Shown in pieces: positions 37,490-48,505 of a stretch of DNA of 64,000 nucleotides. A model generated the notes under the pieces. It was not told where the DNA came from. It did no database searches and was given only the letters and a program-made list of their open reading frames with translations. A program made the position numbers and the translations under genes. Origin of the DNA: Romanomermis culicivorax (lineage: Eukaryota > Nematoda > Enoplea > Mermithida > Mermithidae); assembly GCA_963922205.1 (NCBI GenBank), contig CAWUHX010000008.1, positions 1,769,282 to 1,833,281 of the forward strand. Reading direction: 5' to 3'. The stretch's first letter is position 1, and each line of letters opens with the position of its first letter.

Positions 37490-38600
37490 CACCTCGAATA
37501 AATGGCGCCTTCTGATAGGCAGTTCCCTGTAATAAATAGTGCCCTATTTATTGTATGTTAATTTGATAAAGGTGTACTCCTTGCACATTAGGACTGAACA
37601 AGTCATCCTTGCAATTTGCAGGTTATTTTTAAACAACCATATTTATGCAAAAGAGACGATTTCAAATGACACTGTCTAATAAATGGCACGTCTTCGACCA
37701 CTTAAAAATAATAAATGGCGCCCTCTGATAAACAGCGCGCCTAGAGCCATGCATATTCTGAAGCCTTCGCGCCCGAATTATGTACTCGACACTGGCGCCA
37801 TGAATTAACCAATCGTCGAGCAGGCACATGCGCAGAGGCAGCCATATTTCTATGTGCCAGTATAAACGTTCCTCATCTCCAGTCATGAATTTTGGCCAGG
37901 AAATATAACCTGATATTTTCGGCTGGAGCACTCACGCCAGCGTCTATGCGTGCACTAGTGATTGAGCTTAGACATAGGCTTGGGCTTGGGCTTGGGCTTA
38001 GGCTTAGGCTCACGCTTAGGCTTAGGCTTTGGCTTAGGCTTAGCCTTTTGGGCTTAGGCTTAGGCTCAGGCTTAGGTTTTTTCATTAAAATCTGTTGTAT
38101 CGTAATTTTTTATCAATGATATGGCATTGGTTCTCCACTGCTTCTCTATTTTCAAGAGCACAAGCATGCGTAAGTTATAGAGGGGCGCCCTCTTGGGCTC
38201 TCTAAGCTTCATTTGTGGGATTCTGTGCTTGGGCTGATCTCTTTTGGTGGGCAAAAGTATAATCTCTGTGTCATTAGGACCGGAAAATATCGCATGTTCC
38301 AGGGAAAATGACATGTGCAATGATGGTAGATGTTTGTTCGCTGAAAAAATGGGGAAAATTGATTCTCAAGGTTTGTTCTTGATGAATACGGCCACGAAGA
38401 AGAATACGATGAAAAAATGATTAATTTATTTTCCAATTTAGACAATGTGTGAGTGTTTAACGACGAAACGTTACAGGTTGAAATTCTGCAGAAAAATTAA
38501 AAGTTAGACGGAATGGAATTATGACATGATAAAGTGCAAATTTTTTATGAACAGCACCCTTGAATAAATTACACCCCCTTATGAACGGCGCAGTGAATGG
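37490..38600. other. Decayed DNA-transposon-like stretch
   Basis: The words GAATAAATGGCGCC, AATAAATGGCGCCCTC and GAATAAATTACACCCCC occur at 37498, 37708 and 38562, each followed by TGATAAACAGCGC- or TGAACGGCGC-like text. They resemble repeated ends of a DNA transposon. A short frame near 38377-38448 reads DEYGHEEEYDEKMINLF, an acidic tail that could be a transposase C-terminus. The evidence is weak. Confidence 0.3.
37964..38076. repeat. Interstitial degenerate telomere-type repeat (TTAGGC)
   Basis: About 18 hexamers alternate GGCTTA and GGCTTG, including exact TTAGGC units. TTAGGC is the nematode telomere repeat. The tract is only about 110 bp and flanked by ordinary sequence on both sides, so it is interstitial. 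Confidence 0.85.
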
Positions 38601-38962
38601 ACCCACAAACAACAAACAGTGCACTGTTTATAATAATAATTACAATACGTAGTTTTTGAAGCAATTTGTACCAGTTTTGTCAAAACGTCCAGTTGATTTG
38701 TCACGGCATTTCCAGAAATTTTCATAAATTTGTCTGCTCTTTGCTTACTGCTCAAGTACATTCTGGAGCTCAAACAGATTTGTGGATTTTCTATGATATG
38801 TGAATTAAACATCGCAGCTTCTCACATTAATGCACCATAAGCAAATATTATGCAAAGAAATGTTTGTTTTTTTGAATGATGAAAATTCTGAAAGAACGCC
38901 TCATCGAATTATCGCATTTTTCTGATAAGGCAAGTGAAAAAAATATTTCTCGACATTTTACG

Positions 38963-38968
38963 TTTTAG
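38963..38968 (+). promoter_or_regulatory. Candidate splice-leader or 5'-UTR acceptor
   Basis: TTTTAG lies about a dozen bases before the start codon of the 38980 gene. The paralogue at 47645 has TTTTAG at nearly the same place (47635-47640) although the sequence around it differs. In nematodes such a site just before the ATG is typically used for trans-splicing of a leader; an ordinary 5'-UTR intron acceptor is the alternative. Confidence 0.4.
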
Positions 38969-38979
38969 TTTTACTTGAA

Positions 38980-41900
38980 ATGCGAAAGATGGTGCTGCTG
39001 TTATTGATTTGCTCAATAATTGCAAACTTGAGCTTCATTGAAGGATTTTACTGGAGGAGGTGAGTTACTTGGATTTGAGAATTGAAAAATATACAGCATA
39101 ACACTTGAAATGCATTCATGATTCATATGTAATAGTTACATGAATCGTACGAATTAGCTTTACATGGATGACATATCAGTACATATGGACCTAAAAAAAT
39201 TTTTTTTACAGCGATTTTTCCAACTTTATTTTTGTTTTCAGTTCAATTAATTTCGTTCATGGCCGTTTTTCTTGTGAAGACTACATCGACGGTTCTGAAC
39301 TTATTCCACGCTATCAGAGATCAAGGGTGAACTCCAGTTTCGTTTTCATTTATATGAAAAGCCCAAGCTACGGTCATCCCACTTTCGACGAAGCATTAAA
39401 AATCTGCAAATTATGCCACGACGCCGACCTGATTTCACCCCAAGACGTCTTTGAGTTGGGCGATAGTGCCATGCCAGCATGGGTCAACGTAACCGCTCAA
39501 GCCACACTGACAGATAACCAGGCGACCAACGTGACTTGGACCCCAAATATTGTGGAAAATTTGATATGGCCTACTCGGATAAACATCAACGGAACATTTG
39601 GCGTGTTGGTACAGCCGAGGAAGGGTTTCCGGAACCACACGTTTGTCGCCATGCCCCTAAACATCAGGTTCCTTTATGGTGTTTACCCGCCTGGTGCCAA
39701 TTTACGAGTCAATGGTCTGATTTGTAAGGCTGCAAAGAAAAGTGGCACTCATCAGTGGAGCTTTGTGGACGAAACGTGTATCTACCTCCCAACATTCGGA
39801 TGTCACACTTACGAAAATCATTTGCATCGTTCAGAAAATCCGAATGGAACTTTCGTCACAAATTTGATCCGAGAAGCTATTCCGTGAGTTTATATCTTGA
39901 AAGTATTGAAACAAAACCACAAATGTATGGAAAAAAGAACAATCTAAAAACTAATACGTGCTAACACAAAGGTGAAAACCCCTGAATTATTAGTTAGCTG
40001 CAAAATTTTTTAACACTTGAATTTCCGCAATGGATCAACATCCCTAGATTGATAGCAGCATGAAATCTGTACCTGAGCAATTGAAGAAAACTCTGCTTGT
40101 TGTGTGGTAAAATAGAAGATTCCACCCGTAGGACTGATGTTTGAGCTGATTCACAAGTTGCAAACCAGGCCATTTCAGGTGAGCCCTCGTCGGGGTGATC
40201 AAACCTACCCCGACATTGGAAAGTGATGGGGTAGCTCTGGCGTCACCCAGGAAGCCCTTTAAGACTACTGACTGCACCAGAGATCCGCCTGTTGCTCCCA
40301 GATGGTAGGGATGCTGTAGTGTATCATACAACATTCCACCAATAGCATTTAAGTTTCAGCCAATCCACAGGTTCCGAATCGGATTATTTTTGTTGAGCCC
40401 TGATTCGGATGGTCACACCTACCCGAAAATTGGCCAGTAGTGCGACAGATTCAGCCCCAAGTGGGAAGCCCTTCAACCCTGGTGACCATACCAGAGGCCA
40501 ATCACTTGCCCCAAGAGGGATGAATGCTGTATAGTAACGTACAGCATTCCACCCATAGGATTTATGCTTCAGCGAATCCATCGATTCAAAAGTCCGGACA
40601 TTTTTGTTGAGTGGTGATCGAGATGGTCACAGTGGTGATCGAGATGGTCAGTTGCTTTTACTGAGAACATGCCTATGCAAATTTACCTTTGTAGGCTACT
40701 TTTATGCAAATTTCGGTGTAAAAGAAGAACGACTTGTGTAGCATTAATCAACTCTCTTCACTCTATTGAATGCACTGTAATTAGTCCTGTATCAGAAATT
40801 ACACCAGAAAGTGTTGTCTTCTATACACGATTCATTTCGAAATGAATGATGCAATACTCAGAGTTTCAGCAAACTCAGCTTTACTAGGGATCGGGAAATC
40901 AATTTTGATAATCTTGAAATAGCTGAAAAGAGTAATCATCCTAGACTCTGTATTTTGAGAGCAAAACTTTGTCTTTACAGTCAAGGAGGTTTCCATAATA
41001 TGGAACTAAAAGATTGACTGCAACCTTACTGCAACGATCATTTTGGAATGAATGGAGTATAAATATATCCCGATCATTTTGGAATGAATGGAGTATAAAT
41101 ATATCCGCAACAAAAGTCACTTATTTATCTAATTATAGTGATTAATTTCAAATGCACTAAAGCATATTATGTTACATAATTTACAATTGCCGTTGTGAAG
41201 TACAGCTAGAGACCGGATTTTTAGGAGCTGCACCTAAATTTTTTTTTCAAATCGAGGATGTTCAAGAAGCAAAAAAATGAGAAAATAAAGTTCTTCTGGT
41301 CATACATGTAACGGGGCCCGCGGTCTGGGGGAGGGGGTCGGTGGGTCGGACTACTTTCTTTGGGCCGAGGGTCGGTAATTCCGAAAATTTTAAGGGAGGG
41401 GTCTATAAAGGAAAAAAAATCGATTTTTCAACGAAAAAACTTCGAAAAATAGTCCAAAAAATAGTATTTTTTTCTAAAACGACCGAAAAAAAAATGTATT
41501 CATGGCGCGAAGCGCAGACAAAATTGACGTCTTTGACCATTTGTGTTCGAAAATTGACATTCTTCATCAAAAAAATGAAATTTTTCAGTATTTTCCGACC
41601 AAAAGTATGGGGGGTCCCTAGGGCTACCATATGGTTAGCCATAGGGTTGGAAAATCCTGGGAAGGGGGTCGCCTAATGGCTAGCCATATGGTCGACGATT
41701 TCTAGGGGGGTTTCCATAGCACTCCCCCCAATTACATGTATGCTTCTGGTGCTTCTGTATGCATGTTGATTACACCTTTTTGAGGTGGAGACGCACAATC
41801 ACATGATTTAGAATTTTTGGAAAATTTGCACCTAAAATTTTCACTTGAATCGAAATTTTTGAAATAAGAAAGTTCTATCATCTAGTGATAATATATAATT

Positions 41901-43030
41901 CTAGTCAGGTTTACTGTAATTTTGGAGCTCGTGATCTGAAAAAAGAGCAACAATAGAAGATATGCATGGATGCAGTGCAGTGCTTGTACGGATGTGCAGC
42001 ACAAGAGATTACTCCAAGCCTACTTTTAAACCCTCATGTGGACTTGCTTGTTACTGAAAAGCACTGAATTCTAATCGAAATCTTTGTATGCACCCTCGGT
42101 ATCTGCTGACATGGAACACTCTTTTTCGTTGCACAAAGCATTTTAGGTCTGACCATACACAAAATTTGACTCATAAAAATATTGAGTACTTGCATGTTTA
42201 GTAAGTTTCAATTATCATAAACATGTTATTCTACGTGCTATGTTTTTTGTACTAAAATTAGGACTCTAGACGTTTGTTAAATGAAGAGATTTTTCGAACC
42301 TAACACAGCTTTTACTATGAAATTTTTTTCGCATTTTTTCAGGACCTAAACTGTCATTTTTTCCACCTGAAAATCCGGTATGTAGTTACAGCATCAGCAA
42401 TGGATTCAAGGAAAGGAACATCGATATATCGGACTGCATAGTCACTGTGAAGACTATTTATTGATCCAAACGATCGAACAAGCTAATCCATACTAGAATA
42501 AACTGTACACGCATTCATTATTACCAGTCTACAACTAATAAAAATAATAGTAGGATTACGGAAAAAAAGCAAAAAAAGAAAGAAAAATGAAACTGAACAT
42601 AAAAAATGATAAAACCAAGAGAAAAAACTAAAAACATAGACAATGACGAAGAAAACTAATGGAGTTTGTGAACGATTTAACTTCGTTGGCATTTTTGAGG
42701 TGTCCAATCACCAACTGCACTTGCTCCGTGACACAATGGAGTGATTGGTCGTCGTGTAAAGAATTAATGTGTACCGATAAGCCGGGAAATCGCACGCGTT
42801 ACAGGAAAGTTATTGAATTTTGCAGGCGCAATTATCTACATGAAAGATTGTCGGAATCCGAGTCTTGCACATTACCTCGTGGTTGCGATCAACTAAGGAA
42901 GATTCACGAAACAAATGATACTTTGGTTATGAATGACAGACTTCATAAATTGATTTTTCTTAATAGAGCAAAAACGATATTTTTCTTTGGTTCAGAATGT
43001 TATGAAAAATGTTCAAATTGCATATACTGA
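38980..43030 (+). CDS. Secreted glycoprotein: CTLD-like domain plus TSP1 domain, 3 exons
   Basis: Exons are 38980-39059, 39242-39883 and 42700-43030. All junctions are phase 2 (donors GTGAGT; acceptors TTTTCAG and TTTTTGAG), giving 1053 nt, 350 residues. Residues 1-22 are a signal peptide (MRKMVLLLLICSIIANLSF). Residues 30-240 hold a Cys-poor domain with TFDEALKICKLC, then AMPAWVNV and later VNGLICKA. This spacing is reminiscent of a C-type-lectin-like fold, but I rate that low. At least five Asn-x-Ser/Thr sites suggest heavy N-glycosylation. The third exon encodes a thrombospondin type 1 repeat, about residues 249-303, with CSVTQWSDWSSC (a WxxW C-mannosylation motif) and six Cys. The gene is probably extracellular. 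Intron 2 is 2.8 kb and full of repeats. Two more copies (47645, 62915) make it a small family. Confidence 0.82.
40090..40650. repeat. Tandem units of about 240 bp in intron 2
   Basis: There are two and a bit units, each with CATTCCACC-ATAG, a GGCTGAA-type word in reverse, GTGATCAAACCTACC/GGTCACACCTACC, and GGAAGCCCTT. They are inverted relative to the related block at 20230-20640. The ORFs on the minus strand here (40044-40334, 40384-40581) are repeat translations. Confidence 0.6.
41033..41107 (+). repeat. Two direct copies of a 36-bp unit
   Basis: The unit (GATCATTTTGGAATGAATGG then AGTATAAATATATCC) occurs twice in a row with no difference seen by eye, which indicates a recent local duplication. 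Confidence 0.8.
41301..41742 (+). mobile_element. Short TIR element with 8-bp target duplication, second copy
   Basis: The 442-bp element has the same ends (CATACATGTAACGGGGC ... AATTACATGTATG) as the element in the integrase at 16805-17243. It is flanked by the perfect 8-bp repeat CTTCTGGT (41293-41300 and 41743-41750). It sits in intron 2 of the secreted glycoprotein gene. The ORFs inside (41341-41676, 41403-41642) have no equivalents in the other copy. Confidence 0.9.
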
Positions 43031-43560
43031 GGCTGCAATATGCTTGCATTTTCTGTGTATACTAGTAATAACCTATATTTTTGAACAAATGCATACTATA
43101 TGGTGTGCCAGATTTTTAAAAATTTCTCTAGCAGAATACTGCAGTTCACAAATTGAAACGCTTCATTTCTAACAGAGTATGAAAAAAATTAATGTCAAAA
43201 TCTTCAAGCATCCTAAAAAATAAGTCAATATTTGATTTTTTCTCGACCTTGGGATTGTTTTGCAACAGTAGTGTTTAGCTTTTAGTAGATGACGTTGTCA
43301 TCAGCTGATGTACAGAAAAAATTGTGAGAAAGTTTTTTCAATGCAAACTTCAGGTTTTCATTTCTTTTTCGAAAACCATTACATTCATGAATGAAACACA
43401 TTTAGAGATATTTTGATTGGAAACACCATGGTAACTTTATTTGTTTCAGCGTGATCCAGCATCCCTATTATTGGTACCTTGTCCAAATATTTTCATTTTT
43501 TCAGCACAATCCCCTTCGGTCTGGAAAGTAAACAATGCACATGCTATTATATAAGATGGT

Positions 43561-44049
43561 ATGGTCCACTTCATATCGACTTCCACTGCAATCATGCATT
43601 GTTGCATTGTCTTTTGTATTCTCTATTCATTGTATTGTGATGCTTACGTTCGGAAGCCTGCAAACTACGACGACCAGAAATTGACCCAAATTGACCAAGC
43701 AAGTGAAGCGTCGAAGGAACAAGTTCAAAACAGGAATGGCCAGCATCTAGCACAAAATCCTAGAGACGATGTGTGGTCTTTAAACTATAGAAACAGTGGA
43801 GACGGTCGAATTTCGGATCAAATTGGATGTCAGGAAAATAATCATCAACTGGATTTCCTCATTCAGCAAATGTACAAACACAGTGGCCGTAGTGATCAGG
43901 CTGGCAATAATGGATTCAGTAGAGGTCAACAAGTGTTATATGGTCGTGGTGATTCGATTCCAGTGCTCAACAGCTACAATGCAGGGGGTCATGGTTCGCA
44001 TTCACCATTCAGATATGGGGAACAGCAGTGGCCAGTTGGTGATATTTAA
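43561..44049 (+). CDS. Small secreted Gln/Asn/Gly-rich protein
   Basis: A single open frame of 162 codons begins with a signal-peptide-like stretch (IMHCCIVFCILYSLYCDA, residues 11-28). It is followed by a polar chain rich in Gln, Asn, Gly and Asp, with pieces such as QNRNGQHLAQNPRD and NNGFSRGQQVLYGRGD. There is one Cys in the mature part (GCQENN). An AATAAA signal lies 105 bp downstream at 44154-44159, fitting a short 3' UTR. I recognise no domain. The composition recalls secreted neuropeptide precursors or cuticle/silk-like proteins, but no repeated amidated peptide (Gly-Lys/Arg) is present. It starts 530 bp after the TSP1 gene, in the same direction. No paralogue was found near the second TSP1 copy. 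Confidence 0.55.
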   Translation: MVHFISTSTAIMHCCIVFCILYSLYCDAYVRKPANYDDQKLTQIDQASEASKEQVQNRNGQHLAQNPRDDVWSLNYRNSGDGRISDQIGCQENNHQLDFLIQQMYKHSGRSDQAGNNGFSRGQQVLYGRGDSIPVLNSYNAGGHGSHSPFRYGEQQWPVGDI

Positions 44050-44153
44050 AGTGGAGGTGGCAAGACATACGGCATGGCTTGGACTTGAAATAAACATGAA
44101 TTATATCTTACTATGGACATCAGTTATGTTTTGTGCTATAATAGTGCAATCTA

Positions 44154-44159
44154 AATAAA
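44154..44159 (+). terminator. AATAAA polyadenylation signal
   Basis: A canonical hexamer 105 bp past the stop codon of the 43561 gene. It supports that gene being real. Confidence 0.6.
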
Positions 44160-44439
44160 GACAGATTTCAACATTGAATGGGTTAACTGCTTATTTTTTG
44201 ACAGAGCTTTGATCTTTTTTCAAATCAAAGGAAGGCAAGGCAGCCTGATAAAAAAACTCTGTCCGAATTTCATTCTCTATAGTTTTTTCAAATGCTCGTG
44301 AAACGAAAAACAAATAAATTGGCAGTACTGGTTGTTCTAGGAAAGCAGACTATATGTCATTTGGATGATGCACATTTGCAGTACAAAACCAGAAAAGAAT
44401 GCAAAATTTGTCACATTGAAGTTTGAAGTTATATACTTC

Positions 44440-44710
44440 ATTGCTTTCGGGGAATCGGGAATTTAATATTATTACAAATTTAGGGAATCAAGAATATTAT
44501 TTCTTTACTATTTGGGGAATCGGGAATTTAATTTTATTCATTATTCGGGGAATCGGGACGTTCGGGGAATAGGTACTAATGCATTGCTCGGGGAAAAGGG
44601 AATTTTATTCATTATTTGGGGAATCGGGATCTTTGAGGAATAGGGACTTTCGGGGAATCGAGACGTTCGAGGAAAGAGGACGTTCGGGCAATAAGGACAC
44701 AAACGTTGAT
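44440..44710. repeat. Tandem GGGGAATCGGGA words
   Basis: About eight words of GGGGAATCGGGA type are interleaved with TTTATTCATTATT. The complement is a cluster inside the family C repeat at 7740-7860, 33520-33640 and 57070-57190. This is an isolated fragment of that repeat in inverted orientation. The 62-codon minus ORF is a translation of the repeat. Confidence 0.65.
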
Positions 44711-46265
44711 TTATTGCACATTCTTGCATATACCAATGCTTAGAAACATACTAAAAATGGTTTGAAGTGTACGAATACATGAAAAACTGTGTGATGTAGT
44801 CCATGGCATATGAATACTGTAGTTTTCCGTAACCCTCCGAATACACCAAAATTTAACCAGCAATGAATCCTAGCATAGCAGATTTTTGTTGAAAAGCTGA
44901 GTGCATTTCTCTGTAAGGATTATATTCGATCACATGCACAAATGTGGAAAAGTTTGACCTGAGTTGCTACCTCAATTAACATCATCATTAAACTCATATG
45001 TGACGATCTGATCTGCCTCGGAAGTGCTTCTAAAATTTTCAGGCAGTGCCACGATGATTAGTTTATTTCCCATTTGGACACATCAAACATATCCCACTAT
45101 TTATTTTGTCAGGGTCTAGGTTCTTTAAAAGAAAACTAGGCAGGAGTATTGTAGTGATAACGCAAGTTTGATATGCAGGTATGCGGCCTCTGAAGACTTA
45201 TGTCCTTGGGTAGTTCAATAAAAGGATTTGTACTTTTGAGAGTTATATGGAAGTTGTTAAATTTGAATATACACTAGTACATACTCAGTAATAAATACGG
45301 CATAAAATTGTTCTTTTGATGTTAAGAGCGGTACATTTTGATTGATATAATATTTGATGAAGAAATAAGTAGTATGATTATAATAATCGGACGAAATAGA
45401 ATGAACTAACGGACGAGCTGAACTGAACAACTGCATGGAAGGAGCTAAACTGAACAGACTGAACTGAAGGTACTTAACCAAATGGAACTGAACTGAGGAT
45501 AAGAGTTACATGCTCTTATATACTGTTTTTCATGCTCGATTGATCTAATTAGCTTCTGCTATTTTATCTCTTGATTAATGCTTGTTTTGTTTATTTCACA
45601 TTATTTGTGTGCACTCTAGCAGGAGCAAAGGTTACTGTATTTTTGCGTAGGAAGTCTAGACAGTTATTTGCCTCTTTTGACTCATCTGCTTTCATTTCTG
45701 GTAGTGCATCTGGTTTTAGGAGGCTTGTGTTTAAAATTGACCATAATTAGCATATATTCTATACAACATATTTTTTTGAACCCTTAGAGGATTCCATATG
45801 GCGGGAACCTTTTGATGCTTACTTTTTGCAGTTTTTTTGTTTTTGGCTGAACCAATATTTGAATGTTCATTGAGTTCATAGGTTATCATTGTGGATTAGG
45901 TTCCCCTGATTGATAATATTTTCAGTTTGGTTCTATGTGTCCACAATTTAACTAAAGCTTTGAAAATTAAGATAATAATAAAATAAATGCAGTAGGATTT
46001 GTTATGAATCACAAAATTTACATGCTTTTCTCACAAACACTACTAAATTTTACGTTTGAATTTCACTTTGGCTTCACAATTTCCAGCTCGGATTAATCTA
46101 ACTGTGTATTTTCAGGTCACCAGGCGAAACAAAATACATCACATGGACTATGCGGGTCTGGGGAATTTTACCTACAATGAAATCGCGTGGGTTCATTGGC
46201 TCACTAACCAGTTTCACATCTACACCCTGCTCGCCCCTCCGACTAGTAGGGACTCGGACATCAGG
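44711..46265. other. Non-coding stretch, no gene recognised
   Basis: AT-rich. 45415-45495 carries GAACTGAACTGAA-like short repeats. The ORFs at 45257-45481 (minus) and 46056-46271 (plus) have no recognisable domain. Confidence 0.5.
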
Positions 46266-46269
46266 CGAT

Positions 46270-46660
46270 AGGCCGCCGGGTCAGTTCCCAAGTGGGCAAC
46301 TCCCAAGTAAGCAAATTCCTAATTGAGTGATTCCCATGTGAGTGATTCCCAATTTGGCGAATTCCTAAATGAGCGATTTCCATGTGAACAATTTCCAATT
46401 GAATGAACTCCCAAATGAGTGATTACCAATTGAGCGAACTCCACATTGGGCGATTTCAAACGAGCGATAGAGAATGTAATCACACTTTCTTCACGTTTTT
46501 CTTCTTCACCTTATATTTTTCTTTGTATATATTTCTTTTTTCTTTTGTTCTGCGTGTTGCTTATGTTTCCGTTTATGTGTGTTTTTGCATTTTTATCGTT
46601 TGTCTCTGCTTTCTTTCATTCTTCTTTTTCTTGTCATCTACTTTCTTCTTATTCAGGTTG
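46270..46660 (+). repeat. Single arm of the GAGCGATTCCCAA foldback family
   Basis: About fourteen degenerate 13-16-bp units (GAGTGATTCCCATGT, GAGCGAATTCC types) at 46280-46470 are followed by the pyrimidine-rich arm to 46660. The opposite arm is missing, so this is a half element. Confidence 0.7.
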
Positions 46661-47640
46661 TCATGATATGTTAGGTCATTACAAGTCGTCAAGATATATT
46701 AGATCCAATATGGAGAAAAAATGTTCGACCTCATATGCCTACCAAATGGTGAGAAGATAATGATCGATCATCGATAGTTACAGAAGAATATACTTAAAAA
46801 ATGATTTTTCGGGCATAATAGAGGCATCAAAATGAAAATTTTTCTGGTGCTAGGGGCCAAACAAGTTAATTTTGCTAAGGTTTCATTTTTCCTCCAAAAA
46901 AACAGGAAATTTAGTTAAAAGTCTGAAAGTGACGCGAACTTTATGAAATACTAGGGGAGTAGCTTGCCATTATTTTTCTGATAAAATCAAGCGAATTTAG
47001 AACCTTTAGAGTGAGCAATTAAAAAATTATCTGTGCAACCTATTTTACTCCCAGTTGCGCCTTGCAACCTGGCCTGTGCGAAAAAATTCCGAAAACAGGC
47101 CCCAATGAGCTGCATTATTAGTTTTGTTGACCATCATAATGCTTGTCCTAATTATAATTTGGTTATGTATTTTGTAAATTTATGAAAATACTTTCTTTCA
47201 TATTTCAGCTCACAATTATGCTACTGATAATTGTTGAATCCTTGATTATATGTTATTATCATGATATAGGCCCTGTTATATTTGGGTATAGCTGGGTGAT
47301 TCAGGTACCGTGGTATGAGGATCCGGGGTAGAAATTTTTCGTAGTGCGAAGCTCTAGTCTCTGTTCATAGGAAGACTACCAACAAGGTGATTGGCGTAAA
47401 TGGGCTCGAAATCATCATAAATATTCGACAACTTGGTCTGATTGGATGCATAAGCTCAAATTGTTTGCTAGTTTTTATTACGATTTTATGTGTATTGAAC
47501 ATCAAAGGTTTTTTTATTTGTCAACGTTTGTTTCACGAACGACGCATTTATTTCAAAAACCCTTTCAAATTGATGAAATAAACAATTTTTTTCTGATAAG
47601 ACAGAGGAATAACATTTCTGCCCCACTTTTGCCATTTTAG
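46661..47640. other. Upstream flank of the second TSP1 gene
   Basis: No gene recognised. The last 50 bp (TTTCTGATAAGACAGAGG to TTTTAG) match the region just before the first gene (near 38918-38968). The duplication of the gene thus included at least the proximal upstream sequence. Confidence 0.5.
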
Positions 47641-48505
47641 CTACATGCAAACGATGACGCAGCTCTCATTCTTCTGCGTAATAATGGCGAACTTGAGAAT
47701 CATAGGGTGAGTCACCTGCTTTTATTATGCTAAAGTAGATGGCAAATTTTTTGGTAGCTTTTCAAGTGCACCTTTTAATCATATATTTTAATGAATGATA
47801 CAAAATAGTTTTTTAAGCATCTGAAAGAACTTTCCATGATTCACCTTTGGGTTTCAATCTAATTAGATTTTTGTTTTTACACAGCAACTTTCCCTGCAAA
47901 TCCTTTATGGGAAATCTTGAACATGATGCACGCTATCAAATATCCAATCTGAACTCCAGCATCATTTTCATTTATATGGAAATGCCAAGCTTCAATTATC
48001 TCACTTTTGAGGCGGCCGTAGATATTTGCAAACTATGCCAGAATGCCGAACTGATCCTACCCCATGATGTTCCGGAGTTAGATGACAATGCCTTGCCAGC
48101 TTGGGTCGGTGTAACAGGGCATGCAACTTCGATACATAACCAGACGACCAATGTTACTTGGATTTGACATACTGTGGAAAACTTAGTATGGCTCACGGGT
48201 GTTAGCACCAATGGAACGTTCGCCGTTTTGGCTGAGCCGAGGAATAGTTTCCAGAACCACACATTTCTGGCTATGCCCCTAGGAACCAGGTCATTTCGTG
48301 GGATTGACTATCTTAATGCCGAAGCACAAGTAGAAAATCTGATTTGTAAGGCGACGAAGAGAAAAGACTCTCATCAATGGAGTTATGACGACGAAACGTG
48401 TATCTACCATCCAAAATATGGATGCCATACTTACGAGAATCATTTGCAACATTCTAAAGATCCGAATGGAACTATTGTCACGAATTTGATTCGAAAAGCA
48501 AAGCC

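Noticed and set aside
37964..38076. Chromosome end
   Set aside because: The TTAGGC tract is short, degenerate and has ordinary sequence on both sides.
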